Source: Halomonas denitrificans (GTDB lineage Bacteria > Pseudomonadota > Gammaproteobacteria > Pseudomonadales > Halomonadaceae). Taken from it: a DNA stretch of 64,000 bases. Location: the NCBI RefSeq assembly GCF_003056305.1, contig NZ_PYVX01000001.1, positions 1,116,001 to 1,180,000 of the forward strand, read 5' to 3'. Numbering within the stretch: the first letter of the stretch is position 1; each line of letters starts with the position of its first letter. The notes beneath the pieces are model-generated. The model made no database searches, was not told the DNA's origin, and worked only from the letters and a program-made list of their open reading frames with translations. Position numbers and translations under genes: made by a program. Positions 12,254 through 22,879 of this stretch are shown piece after piece.

Positions 12254-14287
12254 CTACAGCAGCAGGCGACGGATGTCCGTGAGCACCTGACCCAGGAAGG
12301 CGGTGAAGCGCGCGGCATCGGCGCCGTTGACCGCCCGGTGGTCGTAGGAGAGGCACAGCGGCATCATCAGTCGCGGCTGGAAGGCCGCGCCGTCCCATAC
12401 CGGCTTCATCTGCGCCTTGGAGATGCCGAGGATGGCGACCTCCGGGGCGTTGACGATCGGCGTGAAGGCGGTGCCGCCGATGGAGCCCAGGCTCGAGATG
12501 GTGAAGCAGCCGCCGGTCATCTCGTCGCGCTTGAGCTTCTTCGACTGCGCCTTGCCGGCCAGCTCCACCGACTCCTTGGCCAGCTCGATCAGCGACTTCT
12601 GGTCGGCGTTGCGGATCACCGGCACCATCAGGCCGTCCGGGGTATCCACGGCGATGCCGATGTGCACGTACTTCTTGTGCACCACCGTCTCGCCGTCGCT
12701 CTTCAGGCTGACGTTGAACTGCGGGAACTTCTTCAGCGCGAAGGCGCAGGCCTTGATCAGGAAGGGCAGCGGCGTGAGCTTGGCACCCTGCGCCTCGGCC
12801 TCGGCCTTCATCGACTTGCGGAAGGCCTCCAGCTCGCTGATGTCCGCCTCGTCGAACTGCGTGACGTGGGGCAGGTTGACCCAGCTGCGGTGCAGGTTGG
12901 TGGCGCCCATCTTCATCAGGCGGCCCATCGGCTTCTCTTCCACCTCGCCGAACTGGCTGAAGTCCTGGTCCGGGATCGGCGGGATGCCGCCGCCGGCGGC
13001 GGCCGGTGCCGCCGCGGCGGGCGCCTGGGCCTGGCCTTCCATGACCTGCTTGACGTAGGCGTGGACGTCCTCCTTGAGCACGCGCTCCTTGGGGCCGCTG
13101 GGCTTGACCAGCCCCAAGTCGACGCCCAGCTCGCGGGCCAGCATGCGCACCGCCGGACCGGCATGCACCAGCTTGCCGTCGCGCGGCTTGTGGGCGGCCA
13201 TCTGCGCCTCGGGGCTCGGCGAGCCGGCGGGGGTGCCGGAGGCCTTGGCGGCCGGCGCCTCGGTCTTCTGCGCCGGCTTCTCCGCCTTCTGCTCGGGCGC
13301 CTTCGCCGCCGGCTTGGCGGCGGGCTTGCTGCCGGCCACCTCGATATAGCCGATCAGGTCGCCCTCGGAGACGGTATCGCCCTCCTTGACGGTCAGCTCG
13401 AGGAGCTTGCCCTTGTAGGGGCTGGGCACGTCCATGGAGGCCTTGTCGGACTCCAGGGTGATCAGCGGGTCCTCCTCGTCGACCTCGTCGCCGACGCTGG
13501 CGGCGATCTCGATGATCGGCACGTCGGCGGAACCGGAGAGGTCCGGCACGCGGACTTCCTTGCGCTCCGGCTCGCCGCCGCCGGCACTCTCTTCCTCGGC
13601 CGGAGCCTCGTCCTGCGGGGCGCTCTGGGCAGGTTCCGGCGCCGCCTCGGCGGGCGCGGCCTCACCGCCGCCCTCGCCGGTACCCGCGTCTTCGACCTCC
13701 ATGGTGCCGATGACGTCGCCCTCGGAGACGGTGTCGCCCTCCTTGACGGTCAGGCTGACGATCTTGCCGGCCTGGGGGCTCGGCACGTCCATGGAGGCCT
13801 TGTCGGACTCCAGGGTGATCAGGGTGTCTTCCGCGTCGACCTGGTCACCCTCGGCCACCGCCACCTCGATGATCTCCACGTCGGCGGAGCCGCCGAGATC
13901 GGGCACCTTGATCTCCACGGTCTGCTTGCCGCCGCCGCTCTTGGCCGCGGGCTTTTCCGGCGCGGGCTCGGATGCCGGCTCGGCGGCCTGCTCGGGCTCG
14001 GCGGCCTGCTCGGCCTCCTCCTGGCCACCGGCGTCGGCGTCGCCGCCACCCTCGGCCTCGATCTCGACGATGTCGTCGCCCTCGGAGACGGTATCGCCCT
14101 CCTTGACCAGGACCTTCAGCACCTTGCCGCCCTTGGGCGCCGGCACGTCCATGCTGGCCTTGTCGGACTCCAGCGTGATCAGGGTGTCCTCGGGGGCGAT
14201 GACGTCGCCCTCGGCCACCGCGATCTCGATGATCTCGACATCGGTATCGCCACCGATGTCCGGAACTTTGATGATTTCGCTACTCAA
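12254..14287 (-). CDS. aceF: Pyruvate dehydrogenase E2, dihydrolipoyl acetyltransferase
   Basis: 677 aa. Three tandem lipoyl domains carry the lipoyl-lysine motif ESDKASMDVP at Lys43, Lys163 and Lys282, joined by Ala/Pro/Glu-rich swinging linkers. A peripheral-subunit binding domain (about 374-412) and the catalytic domain with SYDHRAVNGADAARF follow. It transfers acetyl from lipoyl to CoA in the PDH core. The start codon is TTG at 14287, placed by AAGGAG 7 nt upstream and by the conserved N-terminus SSEIIKVPD. It follows aceE by 75 bp in one operon. No lpd (E3) gene is adjacent. Confidence 0.96.
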   Translation of the reverse strand: MSSEIIKVPDIGGDTDVEIIEIAVAEGDVIAPEDTLITLESDKASMDVPAPKGGKVLKVLVKEGDTVSEGDDIVEIEAEGGGDADAGGQEEAEQAAEPEQAAEPASEPAPEKPAAKSGGGKQTVEIKVPDLGGSADVEIIEVAVAEGDQVDAEDTLITLESDKASMDVPSPQAGKIVSLTVKEGDTVSEGDVIGTMEVEDAGTGEGGGEAAPAEAAPEPAQSAPQDEAPAEEESAGGGEPERKEVRVPDLSGSADVPIIEIAASVGDEVDEEDPLITLESDKASMDVPSPYKGKLLELTVKEGDTVSEGDLIGYIEVAGSKPAAKPAAKAPEQKAEKPAQKTEAPAAKASGTPAGSPSPEAQMAAHKPRDGKLVHAGPAVRMLARELGVDLGLVKPSGPKERVLKEDVHAYVKQVMEGQAQAPAAAAPAAAGGGIPPIPDQDFSQFGEVEEKPMGRLMKMGATNLHRSWVNLPHVTQFDEADISELEAFRKSMKAEAEAQGAKLTPLPFLIKACAFALKKFPQFNVSLKSDGETVVHKKYVHIGIAVDTPDGLMVPVIRNADQKSLIELAKESVELAGKAQSKKLKRDEMTGGCFTISSLGSIGGTAFTPIVNAPEVAILGISKAQMKPVWDGAAFQPRLMMPLCLSYDHRAVNGADAARFTAFLGQVLTDIRRLLL

Positions 14288-14362
14288 GGTCGCGCTCCTT
14301 CAAACTCTTGACGGGGGCGGGCCCGCAGGCCCGCCATGCCACCGAATCGCTCGGGCGACGCC

Positions 14363-17035
14363 TCACACCGCAAGCGGGTTGGGCTTGGCCGGATCGATGC
14401 CGTACTTCTTGAGCGCCTCGCCGACGACCTTGCGATCCAGCTCGCCGCGGTCGGCCAGCGCCTTGAGCGCGGCCACGGTGACGAAGCGACGGTCGACCTC
14501 GAAGAAGTGACGGAGCTTCTCGCGGGTGTCGGAGCGGCCGTAGCCGTCGGTCCCGAGTACATGGTAGTCGGTCGGCACCCAGGCGCGGACCTGGTCGGCG
14601 AACAGCTTCATGTAGTCGGTGGAGACGATGGCCGGACCCTCGCGACCCTCCAGGCAGGCGGTGACGTGGGGCTTGCCCACCTCAGCCTCGGGGTTGATGA
14701 AGGCCTGACGGTCGATCTCCAGGGCCTCGCGACGCAGCTCGTTGAAGCTGGTGACGCTCCAGATGTCGGCGCCCACGCCCCACTCCTCGGCGAGCATCTC
14801 GGCGGCCGCCTCGACCTCGCGCAGGATGGTGCCGCAGCCCATCAGCTGCACGCGGCCCTTCTTGCCCTGGGTCTCGCGCAGCAGGTACATGCCCTTGATG
14901 ATGTCCTCGGCGGGCACTTCCTCGAGCGCCGGCTGCTCGTAGTTCTCGTTCATCACCGTCAGGTAGTAGAAGCAGTTCTCCTTGTCGGTGAACATGCGCT
15001 TCAGGCCGTCCTGGACGATCACCGCCACCTCATGGGCATAGGTCGGGTCGTAGCTGCGGCAGTTCGGGATCATCGACGCCTGCAGGTGGCTGTGGCCGTC
15101 CTGGTGCTGCAGCCCCTCGCCGTTCAGGGTGGTGCGACCGGCGGTACCGCCGACCAGGAAGCCGCGGGCCTGCATGTCGCCGGCGGCCCAGGCCAGATCG
15201 CCGATGCGCTGGAAGCCGAACATCGAGTAGTAGACGTAGAACGGCAGCAGCGTCGTGGCGTTGTTCGAGTAGGAGGTCGCCGCGGCGATCCACGCCGACA
15301 TGGCGCCGGCCTCGGTGATGCCCTCCTCGAGGATCTGGCCCTTCTGATCCTCGCGGTAGAACATGATCTGGCCCTTATCCACCGGCTCGTACTTCTGCCC
15401 TTCCGAGGTGTAGATGCCGAGCTGGCGGAACATGCCCTCCATGCCGAAGGTGCGCGCCTCGTCGGGGATGATCGGCACCACGTGCTTGCCGATCTGCTTG
15501 TCCTTGACCAGGCCGTTCAGGATGCGCACGAAGGCCATGGTGGTGGAAACCTCGCGACCCTTGGAGCCGCCCATCTGGGAGGCGAAGGTCTTGTCCTCCA
15601 GGGCCGGGATCGGCAGCGCCTCGAAGTCGTTGCGCCGGCTCGGCAGGTAGCCGCCGAGGCGCTCGCGCTGCAGGTGCATGTACTTGAGCTCCGGGGAGTC
15701 GTCCTCGGGCTTGTAGTACGGCACCTCCTTGAGCTGCTCGTCGGTGAGCGGGATGCCGAAGCGGTCGCGGAAGCGCTTGAGCGCCTCGTACTCCATGGTC
15801 TTGACCTGGTGCGCCTCGTTGGCGGCCTCGCCGTCGCCACCGCCCATGCCGTAGCCCTTGACGGTGTGCGCCAGGATCACGGTGGGACGGCCGTTGGCGT
15901 TCTGGGTCGCCTCGTGGTACGCCGCGTAGACCTTGAACGGGTCGTGGCCGCCACGGTTGAGCTTCCAGATGTCCTCGTCGGACATGTCCTTGACCATCTC
16001 GGCGGTCTCCGGGTACTTCCCGAAGAAGTGCTCCCGGGTGTAGGCGCCGCCGTTGGCCTTGTAGTTCTGGTAGTCGCCGTCGACCGCCTCGTCCATGCGC
16101 TTCTGCAGGATGCCCTTGGTGTCCTTCTCGAAGAGCGGATCCCACAGGCGGCCCCAGACGACCTTCTGCACGTTCCAGCCGGCGCCGCGGAAGACGCCCT
16201 CGAGCTCGTCCATGATCCGCGAGTTGCCGCGGACCGGACCGTCGAGGCGCTGCAGGTTGCAGTTGATGACGAAGATCAGGTTGTCGAGCTTCTCGCGGCT
16301 GGCCAGGTGGATCGCGCCGAGGGACTCCGGCTCGTCGCACTCGCCGTCGCCCATGAAGCACCAGATCTTGCGATCGTGCATGTTCTTGAGTTCACGGGAA
16401 TCCAGGTACTTCATCACGTGGGCCTGGTAGATGGCCTGGATGGGGCCGAGGCCCATGGATACCGTGGGGAACTGCCAGAAGTCCGGCATCAGCCAGGGGT
16501 GCGGGTAGGACGAGAGGCCGTCGCCATCCACCTCCTGGCGGTACTTGTCCATCTGGTCTTCGGTGAGGCGGCCCTCGAGGTAGGCGCGGGCGTAGACGCC
16601 AGGCGCCACGTGGCCCTGGATGTAGACCAGATCGCCTTCGAAGTCGCCGTTCGGGGCGCGGAAGAAGTGGTTGAAGCCCACGTCATACAGGGTCGCCGCC
16701 GACATAAAACTGGCGATGTGTCCGCCCAGGCCCGGGTTGGCGCGGTTGTTGCGAATCACCTGGGCGATGGCGTTGTAGCGGATCAGCGAGCGGATGCGAC
16801 GCTCCATGAACAGGTCGCCCGGCATCGGCGCCTCGCGGTGCACCGGAATGGTGTTGCGATGCGGGGTCGTCACCGAGAAGGGCACCTGCATGCCATCACG
16901 CCGCACCCGGTCGGCCAGGCGAGTCATCAGGTACCGGGCACGATCCTCGCCCTCGCGATCCAGGACCGATTCCAGGGAATCCAACCATTCCGTGGTTTCG
17001 ACCGGATCGAGATCTTCTCTTGTTTCCAGACTCAT
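14363..17035 (-). CDS. aceE: Pyruvate dehydrogenase E1 component (homodimeric)
   Basis: 890 aa (E. coli 887). This thiamine-diphosphate enzyme decarboxylates pyruvate and acetylates the E2 lipoyl groups. The ThDP motif starts at GDGECDEPESLGAIHLA and ends near INCNLQRLDGPVRGN. The active-site region GLGGHIASFMSAATLYDVGFNHFF is split in this statement as GLGGHIASF and VGFNHFF. ATG 17035 has GGAGAG 6-7 nt upstream; upstream in-frame codons to 17149 lack similarity. The 339-bp leader contains a GntR-type palindrome. Confidence 0.97.
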   Translation of the reverse strand: MSLETREDLDPVETTEWLDSLESVLDREGEDRARYLMTRLADRVRRDGMQVPFSVTTPHRNTIPVHREAPMPGDLFMERRIRSLIRYNAIAQVIRNNRANPGLGGHIASFMSAATLYDVGFNHFFRAPNGDFEGDLVYIQGHVAPGVYARAYLEGRLTEDQMDKYRQEVDGDGLSSYPHPWLMPDFWQFPTVSMGLGPIQAIYQAHVMKYLDSRELKNMHDRKIWCFMGDGECDEPESLGAIHLASREKLDNLIFVINCNLQRLDGPVRGNSRIMDELEGVFRGAGWNVQKVVWGRLWDPLFEKDTKGILQKRMDEAVDGDYQNYKANGGAYTREHFFGKYPETAEMVKDMSDEDIWKLNRGGHDPFKVYAAYHEATQNANGRPTVILAHTVKGYGMGGGDGEAANEAHQVKTMEYEALKRFRDRFGIPLTDEQLKEVPYYKPEDDSPELKYMHLQRERLGGYLPSRRNDFEALPIPALEDKTFASQMGGSKGREVSTTMAFVRILNGLVKDKQIGKHVVPIIPDEARTFGMEGMFRQLGIYTSEGQKYEPVDKGQIMFYREDQKGQILEEGITEAGAMSAWIAAATSYSNNATTLLPFYVYYSMFGFQRIGDLAWAAGDMQARGFLVGGTAGRTTLNGEGLQHQDGHSHLQASMIPNCRSYDPTYAHEVAVIVQDGLKRMFTDKENCFYYLTVMNENYEQPALEEVPAEDIIKGMYLLRETQGKKGRVQLMGCGTILREVEAAAEMLAEEWGVGADIWSVTSFNELRREALEIDRQAFINPEAEVGKPHVTACLEGREGPAIVSTDYMKLFADQVRAWVPTDYHVLGTDGYGRSDTREKLRHFFEVDRRFVTVAALKALADRGELDRKVVGEALKKYGIDPAKPNPLAV

Positions 17036-17374
17036 AGACGTCTCTCCGAATGACGGTGGGGAACTACAGCCCCGCAGAGGGGCAAGATGGCACTCATGAT
17101 CGGGGTTGGCGCCCCAACGCGTCAGGCCTGTAGTTGTTTTACAAGACAATGCACAGGGTGCCCTGCTGATGGCGCGAAGATACCGTAAACGCTGGTCCCT
17201 GCCAATTCAAGATAGAGTGGAAATATTTTTCACATAACCGTATTGCACCGCAGCGTAGGGGATTAGCGGCCACTTCCGCGCCGACGCCGGTCGCATTCGG
17301 GGCGTTGTAGGAGGACTACTCCGGGCGACTCCCCCCGACGCCGGCACCGCGCGGCCTGGAGCGGCGTTTGGTGC
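17036..17374. promoter_or_regulatory. aceE control region (339 bp without a gene)
   Basis: The stretch is unusually AT-rich between about 17130 and 17250. On the minus strand TTGAAT and TACGGT are separated by 17 bp, a possible but weak sigma-70 pair. It also holds the palindrome listed separately. The part nearest ampD (17270-17374) is GC-rich and I see nothing definite in it. Confidence 0.4.
17134..17144 (-). promoter_or_regulatory. Candidate PdhR-type operator of aceE
   Basis: TTGTTTTACAA is a perfect 4+4 palindrome that fits TNGTNNNACNA, the core recognised by the FadR subfamily of GntR regulators that includes PdhR and LldR. It lies about 100 bp upstream of aceE. No such regulator gene is in the window. 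Confidence 0.4.
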
Positions 17375-17938
17375 CTAAGTACGTATTTTTCCAAGCTCCT
17401 GGCGAAAGTAGGCCCAGTCGAAGGCGGGACCGGGGTCGCTCTTGCGCAGCGGGGCCACCCGGGCGTGGCTGGTGATGCGCGCCGGCGTGAGCGCCGGATA
17501 GCGCGCCAGCAGCGCGGCCGTGGCGCGGGCCAGGGCCCGGTACTGGGCGCCGGTGTAGGGCGACACCTCGTCGCCCTCCAGCTCGATGCCCACGGCGAAG
17601 TCGTTCAGCGCCCGGCGCTCGCGGGCACCGTCCCGCCAGCACGAGCGGCCGGCGTGCCAGGCGCGGGCCTCGAAGGGCACGAACTGCACGCACTCGCCGT
17701 CGCGTCGGATCAGCAGGTGGGCCGAGACGCGCAGGTCGGCGATCGCGGCGAAGAAGGGGTGGGCCGAGGGATCGAGCCGGTTGGTGAAGAGCCGCTCGAT
17801 GTGCTCGCCGCCGAACTCCCCCGGCGGCAGGCTGATCGAGTGCAGGACCAGCAGCGAGACCTCGCCTTCCGGGCGGTCGTCCTGGTTGGGCGAGGCGAGC
17901 CGCCGGGCCGGCGCCAGCCAGCCGTCGTCGATGCGCAT
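17375..17938 (-). CDS. ampD: 1,6-anhydro-N-acetylmuramyl-L-alanine amidase AmpD
   Basis: 187 aa, the usual length. It is a cytosolic zinc amidase that cleaves the stem peptide from anhydromuropeptides during wall recycling and thereby limits ampC-type induction. Zinc ligands are visible as His33 (VLHSIS), His158 (SHARVAP) and Asp168 (KSDPGPAFDW), with Glu119 (VGIELEG) and Lys166 as catalytic residues. It is divergent from nadC; the shared gap is 78 bp. Confidence 0.93.
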   Translation of the reverse strand: MRIDDGWLAPARRLASPNQDDRPEGEVSLLVLHSISLPPGEFGGEHIERLFTNRLDPSAHPFFAAIADLRVSAHLLIRRDGECVQFVPFEARAWHAGRSCWRDGARERRALNDFAVGIELEGDEVSPYTGAQYRALARATAALLARYPALTPARITSHARVAPLRKSDPGPAFDWAYFRQELGKIRT

Positions 17939-17972
17939 GGTTTTTCCCTGACGTGGATGCGTGGGTTTCCCC

Positions 17973-17978
17973 TATAAT
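17973..17978 (+). promoter_or_regulatory. -10 of nadC promoter
   Basis: A perfect TATAAT lies 38 nt before the nadC ATG. The nearest -35-like hexamer, CTGACG at 17948, is 19 bp away, which is slightly long. Confidence 0.5.
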
Positions 17979-17980
17979 GA

Positions 17981-18868
<888 letters not shown>

Positions 18869-18886
18869 GCCGACCGAGCGGGAGGC

Positions 18887-19435
18887 TCAGGTCTCCACGG
18901 CGACGAGACGCTTCTCCAGGCACTGGCGAAAGAGCCGCTCGCCGCCACGCTCGACCCAGTCGTCGCCGAGCAGGGTCCAGCCGCGCCGCAGCAGGCCGGG
19001 CGCCAGCACGGCGCTGGCCTCGACCCGGACGCGGCTCACCCCCTGCTCCAGCAGCATCCGCTCGGCGTGCACCAGCAGCGTTCCGCCGATGCCGCGCCGC
19101 CCCAGCGACGGCCAGACGTAGAGGGTCTCGATCCGTCCCGCGGCCAGCTCCAGCTCGAGGAAGCCCACGCAGCGCCCCTCGCAGTCGGCCACCAGGGTGG
19201 TGAAGAGCGCCTGGCGCGCCGACCAGGCGCTGGCGTCCCGCGGCAGGGCCATTGCCCAGGCCTCGCGCTCGGCCAGGGTGTAGTGGCCCGCGGCGCCCTG
19301 CATCACGGCGTGGTGGAAGACCTCGGCCTGGTCGGCGGCGTCGCGGACGCGCGCCGCCCGATAGACGATGCGCGGGCCGCGGCGCGTCCCGGGGGGCGCC
19401 TCATCGGCGGCGGTGTGAGGGGCGTCATGACGCAT
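18887..19435 (-). CDS. GNAT family N-acetyltransferase
   Basis: 182 aa. The GNAT core has motif A VWPSLGRRGIGGTLL, matching the acetyl-CoA pyrophosphate-binding R/Q-x-x-G-x-G/A pattern, preceded by beta-strands VGFLELEL and IETLYV. The substrate cannot be inferred. About 25 N-terminal residues precede the domain. The start ATG at 19435 has AGGAAG 7 nt upstream. It is divergent from trmO. Confidence 0.75.
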   Translation of the reverse strand: MRHDAPHTAADEAPPGTRRGPRIVYRAARVRDAADQAEVFHHAVMQGAAGHYTLAEREAWAMALPRDASAWSARQALFTTLVADCEGRCVGFLELELAAGRIETLYVWPSLGRRGIGGTLLVHAERMLLEQGVSRVRVEASAVLAPGLLRRGWTLLGDDWVERGGERLFRQCLEKRLVAVET

Positions 19436-19528
19436 GCGTGAGCTTCCTGCGATGATGATCAGGCCAGCAGACTACCCAAGCCCCGCCGCGGGGCCAATCC
19501 CCGCGAGGAAAAAGCGCAAGGATTCGCC

Positions 19529-20257
19529 ATGACCGACCGCCCCGCCCCGCCCGACGCCTTCGCCATGACGCCCATCGGCGTCATCGAGAGCGACTTCCCG
19601 GACAAGTTCGGCATTCCGCGCCAGCCGGGGCTCGCCGAGGCGGCCCGGGCGAGCCTGGTGCTGCGCTCCCCCTTCGATGATCCGCTGGCGGTGCGGGGCC
19701 TCGAGGCGTTCAGCCACCTCTGGCTGACCTTCGTCTTCCACCAGAGCCCCGAGCGCTGGACGCCGCTGGTACGCCCGCCGCGCCTGGGCGGCAATGCCAA
19801 GGTGGGGGTCTTCGCCAGCCGCAGCACCCACCGGCCCAACCGCCTGGGGCTCTCGCTGGTGGAACTGCTCGACATCGACACCTCGCGGGGCGTGCGCCTG
19901 GCCCTGCGCGGCGCCGACCTGGTGAGCGGCACGCCGGTGCTCGACCTCAAGCCCTACCTGCCCTGGGCGGAGTCGCGCCCCGAGGCGCGCGCCGGCTTCG
20001 CCCCCGGGACGCCGTCGACCCTGCCGGTCGACCTCTCCCCCGCCGCCGAGGCGGTGCTCGCGCGCCGCGAGGACGGCGCGAGCCTGCGCGCACTGATCCT
20101 GCAGGTGCTCGCCCAGGATCCGCGCCCGGCCTACCGCCGCGGCGCCGAGGCGCGGGTCTATGGCGTGCGCCTGCGCGACGTCGACGTGCGTTTCCGGGCC
20201 CGCACCGCCGCCACCGGCGAGACGCGCCTCGAGGTCGTCGAGATCGTGACGGCCTGA
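19529..20257 (+). CDS. trmO: tRNA (N6-threonylcarbamoyl-A37) N6-methyltransferase TrmO
   Basis: 242 aa. The beta-barrel SAM-dependent fold is recognised from MTPIGVIESDFPDKFGIPRQ near the N-terminus (stated here in part), HLWLTFVFH, and the signature GVFASRSTHRPNRLGLS. TrmO makes m6t6A37 in tRNA-Thr species. Its substrate t6A requires TsaB, also in this window. Start ATG 19529 follows AAGGA at 7 nt. Confidence 0.92.
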   Translation: MTDRPAPPDAFAMTPIGVIESDFPDKFGIPRQPGLAEAARASLVLRSPFDDPLAVRGLEAFSHLWLTFVFHQSPERWTPLVRPPRLGGNAKVGVFASRSTHRPNRLGLSLVELLDIDTSRGVRLALRGADLVSGTPVLDLKPYLPWAESRPEARAGFAPGTPSTLPVDLSPAAEAVLARREDGASLRALILQVLAQDPRPAYRRGAEARVYGVRLRDVDVRFRARTAATGETRLEVVEIVTA

Positions 20258-20270
20258 GGGCCCGCAACGA

Positions 20271-20294
20271 CGAAGGGCCCCGCAGGGCCCTTCG
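20271..20294. terminator. Bidirectional terminator, trmO / purC
   Basis: A perfect 10-bp stem (CGAAGGGCCC) with a CGCA loop lies between the convergent stops of trmO and purC. Confidence 0.7.
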
Positions 20295-20324
20295 TCATGA
20301 CGCTCGTCGGCGTAGCGGTCGGCC

Positions 20325-21038
20325 TCAGCCGAAGTCGACGCCGATGCGACGACCCACTTCCTCGTAGGACTCGATCACGTTGCCGAGCCCCTGGCGGAAG
20401 CGGTCCTTGTCGAGCTTCTCGCGGGTCTTCGCGTCCCACAGGCGGCAGCCGTCCGGGGAGAACTCGTCGCCCAGCACGATCTTGCCGTGGAAGAGCCCGA
20501 ACTCGAGCTTGTAGTCGACCAGCAGCATGCCGCCCTCTTCGAACAGCGCCTTGAGCACCTCGTTGACGCGGAAGGTCAACGCCTTCATCTCGGCGAGCTG
20601 CTCGGGGGTCGCCCAGCCGAAGGTCTCGGCCAGCGACTCGTTGATCATCGGGTCGTGGAGCTCGTCGTTCTTGAGGAACAGCTGGAAGGTCGGCGGGGTG
20701 AGGGTCTGGCCCTCCTCGACGCCGAGGGTCTTGACCAGGCTGCCGGCCGCGATGTTGCGCACCACGCACTCCACCGGGATCATCTCGAGGTTCTTGACCA
20801 CGCACTCGTCGTCGGAGAGCAGGCTCTCGAAGTGGGTGGGGATCCCCGCCTCCTGCAGCTTGCCCATGATGAAGGCGTTGAAGCGATTGTTGACCTGGCC
20901 CTTGCGCTCGAGCGCCTCGACGCGACGGCCGTCGAAGGCGCTGGTGTCGTTGCGGAAGTGCAGGATCAGGCGGTCCGGGTCATCGGTGGCGTAGACCGAC
21001 TTGGCCTTGCCGGCGAAGAGTTCTTGACGCTTTTCCAT
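20325..21038 (-). CDS. purC: SAICAR synthetase (phosphoribosylaminoimidazole-succinocarboxamide synthase)
   Basis: 237 aa, standard length. It joins CAIR and aspartate with ATP in purine synthesis. Family motifs are [49 protein letters not shown] and [13 protein letters not shown]. Start ATG 21038 has GGAGG 7 nt upstream. It is last in a dapA-bamC-MBL-purC order common in gammaproteobacteria; 40 bp separate it from the MBL gene. Confidence 0.96.
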   Translation of the reverse strand: MEKRQELFAGKAKSVYATDDPDRLILHFRNDTSAFDGRRVEALERKGQVNNRFNAFIMGKLQEAGIPTHFESLLSDDECVVKNLEMIPVECVVRNIAAGSLVKTLGVEEGQTLTPPTFQLFLKNDELHDPMINESLAETFGWATPEQLAEMKALTFRVNEVLKALFEEGGMLLVDYKLEFGLFHGKIVLGDEFSPDGCRLWDAKTREKLDKDRFRQGLGNVIESYEEVGRRIGVDFG

Positions 21039-21078
21039 GGGAGCCTCCAGGGGCGAGGGTACGGGTAAGGATGGTCGG

Positions 21079-21864
21079 TCAGCCGAGGGTCTGCCACGCC
21101 AGGCCATCGTCCTGGGCGGCGATCCTCAGCCGGGAGTCGTCGCCGTCGAGCAGGGGCACCAGGGCCTCCAGGGCCAGCTCGGGGCGGTTGTTATGTTCGG
21201 AGAGGTGCGAGCAGACGATGCGCTGCAGGCGATCGAGCCCCAGCCGCTGCAGCAGCCAGGCCGCCTGGACGTTGGCCAGGTGGCCCCAGTCGCCGCCCAC
21301 GCGACGCTTGAGGCTCGCGGGATAGGGCCCCTCGGCGAGCATCCGCCGGTCGTGGTTGCACTCCAGCACCAGGCCGTCGCAGCCGGCGAAGGCCTCGACC
21401 ACATGGGCGCTGGGATGCCCCAGGTCGGTGAGCAGGCCGAGCCGATGGCCGCTGCCGCTGATCGCGAACTGCACCGGCTCGCGGGCATCGTGGGGCACGG
21501 TGATCGGGTCGACGACCAGGCCCTTGACCGCGAACCGCGCCTGGGGAGTGATCCAGTGGCGATGCGGCAGCTCGCCGAGGCGCCCCGACAGCCAGGTGCC
21601 CGGCGTCAGGTAGACCGGCACCCGGTGACGGCGCGCCAGGGGCCCGACGCCGCGGATGTGATCGCCGTGCTCGTGGGTCACCAGCACGGCGTCGAGCTGA
21701 CGGGGATGCAGCCCCAGCCGGGCCAGGCGGCGCTCGGTCTCCTTGAGGCCGAAGCCGCAGTCGACCAGCAGATGCGTCTCGCCGTCGCTGACCAGGGTGG
21801 CGTTGCCCTTGCTGCCGCTGCCCAGGGAGGCGAAGGTGAGGCCGCCCGACGCCGTCTTGCTCAT
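21079..21864 (-). CDS. MBL-fold metallo-hydrolase, YycJ-like
   Basis: 261 aa. The metallo-beta-lactamase motif is [10 protein letters not shown] at about residues 63-72, with later ligands in LLTDLGH, LECNHD and CSHLSEHN. The order of motifs matches the YycJ/WalJ-like phosphodiesterase/exonuclease group that accompanies bamC and purC in many gammaproteobacteria. The start overlaps the bamC stop by one base (TGATG), indicating coupled translation. The substrate is unknown. Confidence 0.8.
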   Translation of the reverse strand: MSKTASGGLTFASLGSGSKGNATLVSDGETHLLVDCGFGLKETERRLARLGLHPRQLDAVLVTHEHGDHIRGVGPLARRHRVPVYLTPGTWLSGRLGELPHRHWITPQARFAVKGLVVDPITVPHDAREPVQFAISGSGHRLGLLTDLGHPSAHVVEAFAGCDGLVLECNHDRRMLAEGPYPASLKRRVGGDWGHLANVQAAWLLQRLGLDRLQRIVCSHLSEHNNRPELALEALVPLLDGDDSRLRIAAQDDGLAWQTLG

Positions 21865-22832
21865 CAGCGCAGCAGGCCCGCCACCCGCTCGAGCAGCTCG
21901 CGCTGGTCCTCCTCGGGCAGCGCGCCGGCCTCGCCGACGCCCACCGCACGCAGCACCGTCTCCTCGGGGCCGCGCGCCTCGAGGATCAGCCGCACCGGCT
22001 GCGGCTCGGCACCGAACTCCAGCGAGGCCAGCGAGCCCAGCAGGCCCTGCTCGCGCCCTTCGCGGGTCAGGTAGTCGACCAGGAAGCTGTGCGTGCTCGG
22101 GTCACGCTCGCGCAGCTCGCGGCGCCCCTCGACGGCGAAGTCGATCTCCAGCTGATAGCTGAGCTCCGCCCACAGCCGGTCGACGTCGTAGGGCAGGATC
22201 ACCTGCCAGTCGTCGCCGCGCTGCTCGAACCGGGCGCGATCCTGCACCTCGGGACGCTGGGCGGTCAGCGACGCCGCGCTGGCCGAGGCGCTGAGCGACT
22301 GGAAGTGGCGCTCCAGCGCCCGGAGGCAGCCCGCATCGACGCTGCCGCCGCGCTCGCAGTGCAGCTCGCTGTCGCCGCGGCGCAGCCCCTGGCGGACGCT
22401 CAACCGGGCCTGGGCGGTCTCCAGCACGCCGCGACTCGGGTCACGGGCGACGACCTCCAGCCCGCGCCCCTGGGCGAAGCGCTCGAGCTCCGGCCACACC
22501 GAGGCCGGCTCGGCGCCCACCACCAGCCAGGCGTCGCTGCCGATCTCGCGGCGCTCGACGTAGCCGCGATCCCGGGCAAGCCCCGGCGACAGGGCCTGGG
22601 GCAGCGGCGCTTCCACCACGCCGTCCGCGGCGGGACGCGCGCCGCTCACCTCGGGCACCGGCATGGCGTCCCGGTAGCGCGCCGGGTTGCGGTCCTCGGG
22701 CAGCACCAGGGGCGCCGTCTCCTCGGCCTCGGCGTAGTCGAGGTTGCGATCGTGATAGTAGCCATCACGGGCGCAACCGACCGTGGCCAGCGCGACCGTC
22801 GCCACCAGCATCCCTTTCAGCGCAGAGTTCAT
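21864..22832 (-). CDS. bamC: Outer membrane protein assembly factor BamC (NlpB), lipoprotein
   Basis: 322 aa. The signal peptide has a lipobox ending ATVGC (Cys20), so the mature protein is lipidated. Two helix-grip BamC domains follow, separated near residue 215 by a small insertion with two Cys residues (CERGGSVDAGC). BamC is part of the beta-barrel assembly machine. Start ATG 22832; the open frame to 23111 is a dapA shadow. The gene follows dapA by 47 bp. Confidence 0.9.
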   Translation of the reverse strand: MNSALKGMLVATVALATVGCARDGYYHDRNLDYAEAEETAPLVLPEDRNPARYRDAMPVPEVSGARPAADGVVEAPLPQALSPGLARDRGYVERREIGSDAWLVVGAEPASVWPELERFAQGRGLEVVARDPSRGVLETAQARLSVRQGLRRGDSELHCERGGSVDAGCLRALERHFQSLSASASAASLTAQRPEVQDRARFEQRGDDWQVILPYDVDRLWAELSYQLEIDFAVEGRRELRERDPSTHSFLVDYLTREGREQGLLGSLASLEFGAEPQPVRLILEARGPEETVLRAVGVGEAGALPEEDQRELLERVAGLLR

Positions 22833-22879
22833 GCGTCCACCTTGCCTCGTGTTGTGCGGAGTGCGATGCCGGGCACCGC

